Part shown: positions 58,501 through 64,000 of the stretch, piece after piece | How positions within the stretch are numbered: position 1 is the first letter of the stretch | Layout: the number at the start of each line of letters is the position of its first letter | Assembly: GCF_011397635.1 (NCBI RefSeq) | Contig: NC_064770.1 | Span: 22,500,200 to 22,564,199 of the forward strand | Direction of reading: 5' to 3' | Source of the DNA: Epinephelus fuscoguttatus | Lineage: Eukaryota > Chordata > Actinopteri > Perciformes > Serranidae | DNA length: 64,000 nt | The notes under the pieces: model-generated | Told to the model about the DNA's origin: nothing | The model's input: only the letters and a program-made list of their open reading frames with translations | Databases searched by the model: none | Made by a program: the position numbers and the translations under genes

Positions 58501-59610
58501 AGGAACACCCCAATTACTTTTTCATATTGTGGGTACACAGAAAAAGAGGGGAAAAGAGAGTTTATCTGCAAAAATGTGCATCTTTTAAAAATTTAATTTC
58601 TAATTTCCACACTTGAAGAGTTAAAATAAAACTTTACAAATAGTATGTCGAATCCTCTGTCTTCATTAATTAAAGAAAAGTAATCATGGCTTGTGGGCTG
58701 TGCACTAGCCCACATCCCTCTTCAAATGCCCCCCTCTTCCATCCCACAAACACACACACATGCATGCACACACACACTCACACTCCCTTCTTGAACCTCA
58801 GAGAAGTGAGACACAATGAAACTTGCACCAAAACTTGGCGGTGCTTCAAGTGAGAGCTCGACAGCCGACACAAAGCTTGTGCTTGACATTAAAGGTTTGT
58901 GGCTTGACACTTCTTGCTGGAATACTTCTCTTATTGCATTAAGTTACATCAACGCTCCCTATAGAGGAGACGTGGAATGAAGCGGGAGGCCGCCATTATA
59001 TCCACGGCCGCGTTCCTCGTCCCTCCCTCCTTCCCGTCTCCTTCTATCATTTCCCAAGATTGTTTACCGCAAACACAAGAGCAACGCCGCCTGAGCTCAT
59101 TATGGACAGCCAAGCCACGATATACTGCCAAGTCCTGCCCCGCAGCCTGGGCCTAGCTCTGTTGTCTTGGCAACCCAGCATCCAAGAACATGGAGGGGAG
59201 GTGTTGGTTGTGTGCTGGTGCTGGTTGTGATGCGTTGGGGTAGTGTGGGGGGGGCGGGTTTGCATGATGTCATCCTGTGGCATGGAGGGGGCCAATCAAA
59301 CCCTGAGAAAATTATGTCACCTTTTGTTGAGCTGGTCCATTCAGGGCTATAGAAGTGCAGTGAATTGAGAGCTGCAGAGAGGTCATTTTTCCCCTGAGCT
59401 GTGTATGTGTGTGAGAAAAAGCGGGGGAGCAAAAAAAAAAAGGAGGGGGAGGCAGGCGAAGTAGGGAAGTCCATTGTGGACATGCTAATGTTGTTGACCA
59501 TAAGCAGGGCCATAAAGATGTCATGAAGCTCAACTTCCAAAACATCAGTGCCGGGGCCTTCACACCCCTTTTCTGCTACAGATGGGGATGACCTCGTCCC
59601 CCGCAAATCT
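58501..59610. other. Intergenic DNA, no gene seen
   Basis: Short CA-rich run at 58747-58783, G-rich stretch near 59248-59259, A run at 59431-59441. Open frames at 59047-59606 overlap on three frames and are composition artefacts. Confidence 0.5.
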
Positions 59611-59619
59611 GATTCTTAA

Positions 59620-59790
59620 TATGATCCCTATGATGCTTTGAACAACTTGTCAGAACATTGTCAAGCGCCAGAAGAAAAGCCCGAGCACACTGCAGTGGAC
59701 CCTAACCCGGCCTGCTTTGTTTTATCGCAGAGAGAAAGACAACAATAAGCAACCCCTTGAGGAATAATTACCCCCTTTAGCAACTCCGCT
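59620..59790. promoter_or_regulatory. Candidate conserved non-coding element, 59.7 kb
   Basis: Includes AACAACTTGTCAGAACATTGTC, GACAACAATAAGCAACC (SOX core), TTTGTTTTATCGC and GAGGAATAATTACCCCC (TAATTA core). Non-repetitive; inference from texture. Confidence 0.28.
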
Positions 59791-60424
59791 TCCCCGCGCT
59801 CCCTGCACCCATGTCCCATCCCCCGCAGGGCCTGTAGCTCCCCCTTCCAGAGCCAAACCTTACTGAATCACAGCTGAAATTGACAGTGAAAGACAGTTGA
59901 ATGGGAAGTCATTGCTGAATTGTTGAACTCACTCAAACTAATTTAAAACAATAAATGCATTTGTTGTGTTCACTGGAATGTCTTCCTGCAGGGGAGTGTG
60001 TGTGGGGATTTTTTTTATCCACAAAACGGTAAAAAAAAACTCCCTGCAGCTTGACTGACGTTCACCTGCACTGAGCACTTCTCTGTCAACAATATATGTA
60101 CAAGATTTACAGACACTAAACTCAGCTGGCAAACGCATTTTCCATGAGGTCATCTTTCTCAGGAAAACTCTCACTTCTAGAAAGACCTTGTGATAAAAGT
60201 AAATGATCTTTTTTACACCGCTTCAAAATTGACCTATTATTCACACTGGTATTAGTGAAGTAAAACCCTGTGATTTCCAATAGCAATTCAGCGGATCAAC
60301 ATTTAAATGTCACACTTTTCCATTTTCACTTTAAACTTCACTTTCACTCTGCTTCTCATCACCTCAGCAGGAGAGGCAAAAAAAAAAGTGACACAACTCC
60401 TGATTTGCAGACTGGCACATACTG

Positions 60425-60930
60425 GCCCAACTGGTAATGAAGCCAGCATGACTAACAATTAAAGCAGATGCATATGTAAACACATAATGATCACTGTGAA
60501 AGCGTCTTATCAGTTATTAATCTCAGAGATCTGCAGCTGCAATGACAAAACAAACAGACAGCAGCTTGGACACACTCTCTTTATTTCTGTTAATAGGGTT
60601 TCAGAGACACAACAAAAGTTATGGAGCTATTAATCATCATGAGAATAAACAGCCTGACGGTAATAATAGCAAAAGCTGCCAATGTGTCAAAGTGAAATGT
60701 AGTGTCAATAGCCGAGGTTTTGGTTTGTATTCATAAGTACCTTGATTACAATGGCCTCTTTGTGATCGCAATTAGAAGATGTCAAATGGGAATGTTACAT
60801 TTCCGAGACTGAGTAATGCTGCTGAGATATTTCGATAGTAGGTGCATTAACTCATTTTACACAACAGGAAACATTTCTCTTCGCAAGTTAAACTGTGGAT
60901 GTGACTGCAGTGGTGTGAGCGCTGCCGTCA
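60425..60930. promoter_or_regulatory. Candidate conserved non-coding element with SOX dimer site, 60.4-60.9 kb
   Basis: The longest enhancer-like block in the window. Motifs include CTAACAATTAAAGC, GATGCATATG, TTATGGAGCTATTAATCATC, GGTAATAATAGC, the SOX pair at 60747-60764 and GATCGCAATTAG. It has no simple repeats and no protein frame. Position relative to sox9 (about 52 kb downstream of the poly(A) site) fits a long-range enhancer. Confidence 0.42.
60747..60764. promoter_or_regulatory. Inverted SOX-site pair, 4-bp spacer (candidate SoxE dimer site)
   Basis: TACAATG, spacer GCCT, CTTTGTG: two SOX cores head to head with the 4-bp spacing preferred by SoxE homodimers. It lies inside the enhancer-like block 60425-60930 and has the same geometry as the pair at 4580-4597 upstream of sox9. 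Confidence 0.48.
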
Positions 60931-63900
60931 GTCTGTAAAAATAGAGCTAAAAATGAAAATAACATCTGATTATTTTCCATTTACGGTTCCAGCGCTTGTT
61001 GATACTATATCCAGAATAACACAGTATATGTCACAACTGCTGTGTATGAGCAACAGCGTGAATAAACACAGAATATGAAAAGCAGATGTATACATGGGAA
61101 AATATTAATCCAGGTTCAATTTAGAAAAAGTCAAACAATGTGTAGATCCATTGTGGTAACTACGGTAAACGGACATTCATCGAGTTGACTTTCCTATCGC
61201 ACGCCTCTCCGCACAGGGTTGACTGATCTGTTCCATAATGTCTGAGCGGCAGAGTGCACTCCACTGTCCCGCTGAGTTTATGTCAAGGCTTCTCCAAGTC
61301 CGAGCTGCTGGTGCTGGATCCCTGAGAGCGAGATTGTCAGCGATGGAGCTCACGCTGTTTGCAGCCATGCCAGCAGCAAACATCTGCTGCAGGGGGATGC
61401 TGGTCCGAAGTCCAAACCAGGATTTAATATGATCCTAGAAACATAATACAGAAACTAATGATTGACTGAAGCCAAAAACCACTTGAAGCTTGAACACTGA
61501 CACATGTTTCTCATATGCATACTACAGAAAATTAGACATCTTAATCTTTTTGGCAACATTCTTTTTCAGTGTTAAAAGTAACTGTTCAGCAAAGTTACTT
61601 AAAACAACCAGAGATTTATAAAACACCCCGAATTAATCAACACTAAGTTCTTCTCCGCTGATGCCTTGAGCAGATTTGGCTGCTTTTGCAAACTTTCCAC
61701 ACAAGAAGGACTCGAGGGTTCAAACTGGCATAAAGAAGTTGCAGATGAACCACCCAGAGCCTCATGCACAGCTGAAATTATCACATTATGAGTGGTGGCA
61801 AAAATCGAGGGTGAGCGTTTTGCTTCCAGCAGTGTGGATACAAATCACCGAGCCTTCTCACGGTGCAGCTGGAACTGTCTACTTTTCAGTCCAATACCAG
61901 AATTAAGATGTCAAATCTAGTATCGCTCCAGGCCCAGAAAAGGCTTGATTTAAAAACGATATGTCTCGAGAGATAAAATATCACTTTTATCTAGAACATA
62001 AGTGTGTGAACAGTAAAAGAAGATGATGAGGAAATTGTTTCATATCCGGATAAACATTTGGATGTTGTTGTCTTATGTAAACAACATCTGCTTATTTCCT
62101 GTCAGAACACCCCCAGGTGAGGTAATGCAGGTAGGTGGCCTCTTGACAACCTGTGCTCTGCTTTACCTGTGCTTGCGCTTTTAACCTCCCACAAAACATT
62201 ACGTCGTTTGCCCCCACGCACCATCCACTCAGCCAAAATGGCGGGACCAGCCCGTCTTTGCCCAGGGAAGCAACGTGTCAGAGAGTAAGTAGTCATCAAT
62301 CAGTGTTTCTCATCTTCTTTCTGCCTGTCTGCACCTCTGAGCTGGTTTACCTGTGAGGAGTCACGTTCCACCAGCGCACAGGATGTGGCCCCACTTGCGC
62401 ACTCTTTCTTCATCTCCTCCTCCCTCGCTTCTCTCTCCCTCCCCTGGGCCTCACACATCCTCATCTCTCTCCAGCCTGCTTCCCCTAACCTCGGCCACAA
62501 CCACTCTCTTGCCTTTTTGTTAACACTCTCTGTTATTATCTACCCTCATTTTTTGCTTGTGTGCTTTTTCAGTTCCACCATTCAACAATCATCCTTTCAC
62601 CTGATTTTCTCTATCGCTCCCTGTGCCCTTTATTCTGGTTTTTCCCTTCCCACGTTTCTCTCCTATGCCTCACCTTGGAGCGGAGCCAGTAAAGCAGCAT
62701 CAGCATACAGAACCAGGTCCCAACCTGCCTCTAAGTCTCAGCCTGCCCGTGTACGCCCGTCTGTGCCTGGGGCTGTGACTGAGGCCGGCCCCTATCGCCC
62801 TCCCTCATCAGCACATCTACTGTACCTGTCTGCTGGCACCCTGCCATCCACACACACAGTTCCCCTTCATTTACCCAGAGAACCTGGTAGAAGGAGAAAA
62901 AAAGATAATGCAGGTCTAAAATCTATAGAAAAAGACTACTCATGTTGGGGTCAAGCATGTTTGACCTCCACTGAGAACACCCACGGCTACCCTGAGAGGC
63001 GCACGTATACAGTGCCACTCATTCAGCCTGCTGGCTGCCCTGCACAAGCCCATCAACAGGTTTCTTTGAAGGCCACCGACTCTGTGGTGGGCCATCAAAG
63101 CATATCTTCATTCAGTTCCCCTGAAAGGATCTGAGGCTCCTGAGAGACGCCGTGTTTGAAGTGATATCTCTGTGCCACTGCATTCTTTACTGTGCTGTCA
63201 TGACTTCAGTTACACAATTTTAAAAAAAAAAGTAAGATCACGGGCATAAAGCCAGTGCCACCACCCTGATCATGTCTCATATACATGTGAACTGGTGCTA
63301 CCTCTGTTTGATCACTGGATGTACCAAACTCTGGTTGTTTATAGCAACTGTCACTTCAAAATACATCTGCACTGTGTGTGATCACATATTCCACTGAATG
63401 AACATCAAACACGGGAAAAAAACGGAGTCATCCCTACCTGTTGAATCTCTTGAGATCATGTTTCCATGACTCAGCCTCTTCTGGGTGCTCACCTGAGATC
63501 ATCTGAAAAAGATAAAGGATGGGGGAATAAAATGATTCAGAGAGAAGCTCACTCAAGAGTAAACACAAAAGTCGTCAAGAAACAGAGGAATCAGATGTAA
63601 TTCGGTCCAGCTCTGCCCAAACTTGCATCAACACTCTGAGAAATATTCATTTTCCTACAGTACGATGGGAGAGCAATCAGTTCCTTCCTCTGTTTGCATA
63701 GGTATGATGAGGTTATAGCGCAGTGCTTTCCAAACACTGAGTCTCAAAATAAATTTGAGGAATCAGATGATTAGCAAGATAGGAAAAAAACATGTATGCT
63801 ACATAAAATTTCATAGATTTTTTTTCTGACATTCCTCTAATTGTACTGGAAATTTTTACCTCTCAATGCCTATAAATATTAGTCAAATAAAACAGGGGGA

Positions 63901-64000
63901 AACAATCACTCATATGCAATGTGTTTGCAACCAGTGATGATGGGCCACATGCACACACTGCTTCAGTTTAAAAGGTAAGTCAAGAAAGCTGGGAACCGCT
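60931..64000. other. Intergenic DNA, no gene seen
   Basis: No exon is supported to the end of the window. One frame is open for 249 codons (62385-63134), but it begins at GTG, has no in-frame ATG, and starts in CT-rich sequence. A-rich run at about 63220-63230. The next gene must lie beyond the window. Confidence 0.5.

Noticed and set aside
62385..63134. 249-codon open frame on the + strand
   Set aside because: It is the longest open frame outside sox9, but it starts at GTG, contains no in-frame ATG at all, begins in CT-rich sequence, and shows no recognisable domain or clear splice sites.
1..64000. tRNA, rRNA, CRISPR array, bacterial operon or viral genes
   Set aside because: None seen; the window is vertebrate chromosomal DNA. 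The LTR at 54573 is a solo remnant without coding sequence.

Overview
The window looks like a percomorph teleost chromosome. It holds one protein-coding gene that I can support, on the + strand: a complete three-exon sox9 transcription-factor gene (coding exons 6434-6861, 7243-7490 and 7775-8538; 479 residues). The reasons for calling a fish are the compact introns (381 and 284 bp), the Sox9 protein lacking the mammalian proline/glutamine/alanine tract, and dispersed repeats of kinds common in spiny-rayed fish genomes. The a/b paralogue cannot be fixed from sequence alone; wording in the exon 3 region leans towards sox9b.

Layout. Positions 1-6070 are upstream DNA with an old repeat tail (537-590), a perfect inverted SOX-site pair with a 4-bp spacer (4580-4597), an ATT-rich microsatellite (4798-4912) and a plausible core promoter near 6030-6060. 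Positions about 6070-10018 are the transcription unit: 5' UTR with one 40-codon upstream ORF, three coding exons, and a 1.48-kb 3' UTR with seed matches for miR-101, miR-30 and miR-145 and an AATAAA signal at 9994. Positions 10019-64000 contain no convincing coding exon. This fits the gene desert known to flank SOX9 in vertebrates, where long-range enhancers lie. Several blocks have the unbroken, homeodomain/SOX/octamer-rich look of conserved non-coding elements (14.5, 17.4, 19.9, 21.2, 25.8, 27.2, 28.2, 28.9, 45.1, 46.6, 47.9, 58.3, 59.7 and 60.4-60.9 kb). The last includes a second SOX dimer-type site.

Mobile DNA is concentrated between 31 and 55 kb: a nested pair of terminal-inverted-repeat elements (33975-35675, with a TTAA-flanked element inside that carries a possible fragment of a P2X7-C-like gene), a fold-back element with another palindromic element at its centre (38541-39565), two inverted copies of one dispersed family (31.83-32.17 and 50.05-50.77 kb), a GC-rich element (53.7-54.5 kb) and a solo LTR with matching 5-bp target duplications (54573-54916).

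No bacterial-type system, CRISPR array, tRNA or rRNA gene was seen. The most interesting content is regulatory: two SoxE-dimer sites, one upstream of and one about 50 kb downstream of a SoxE gene, suggest autoregulation. This is inference from motifs, not proof.
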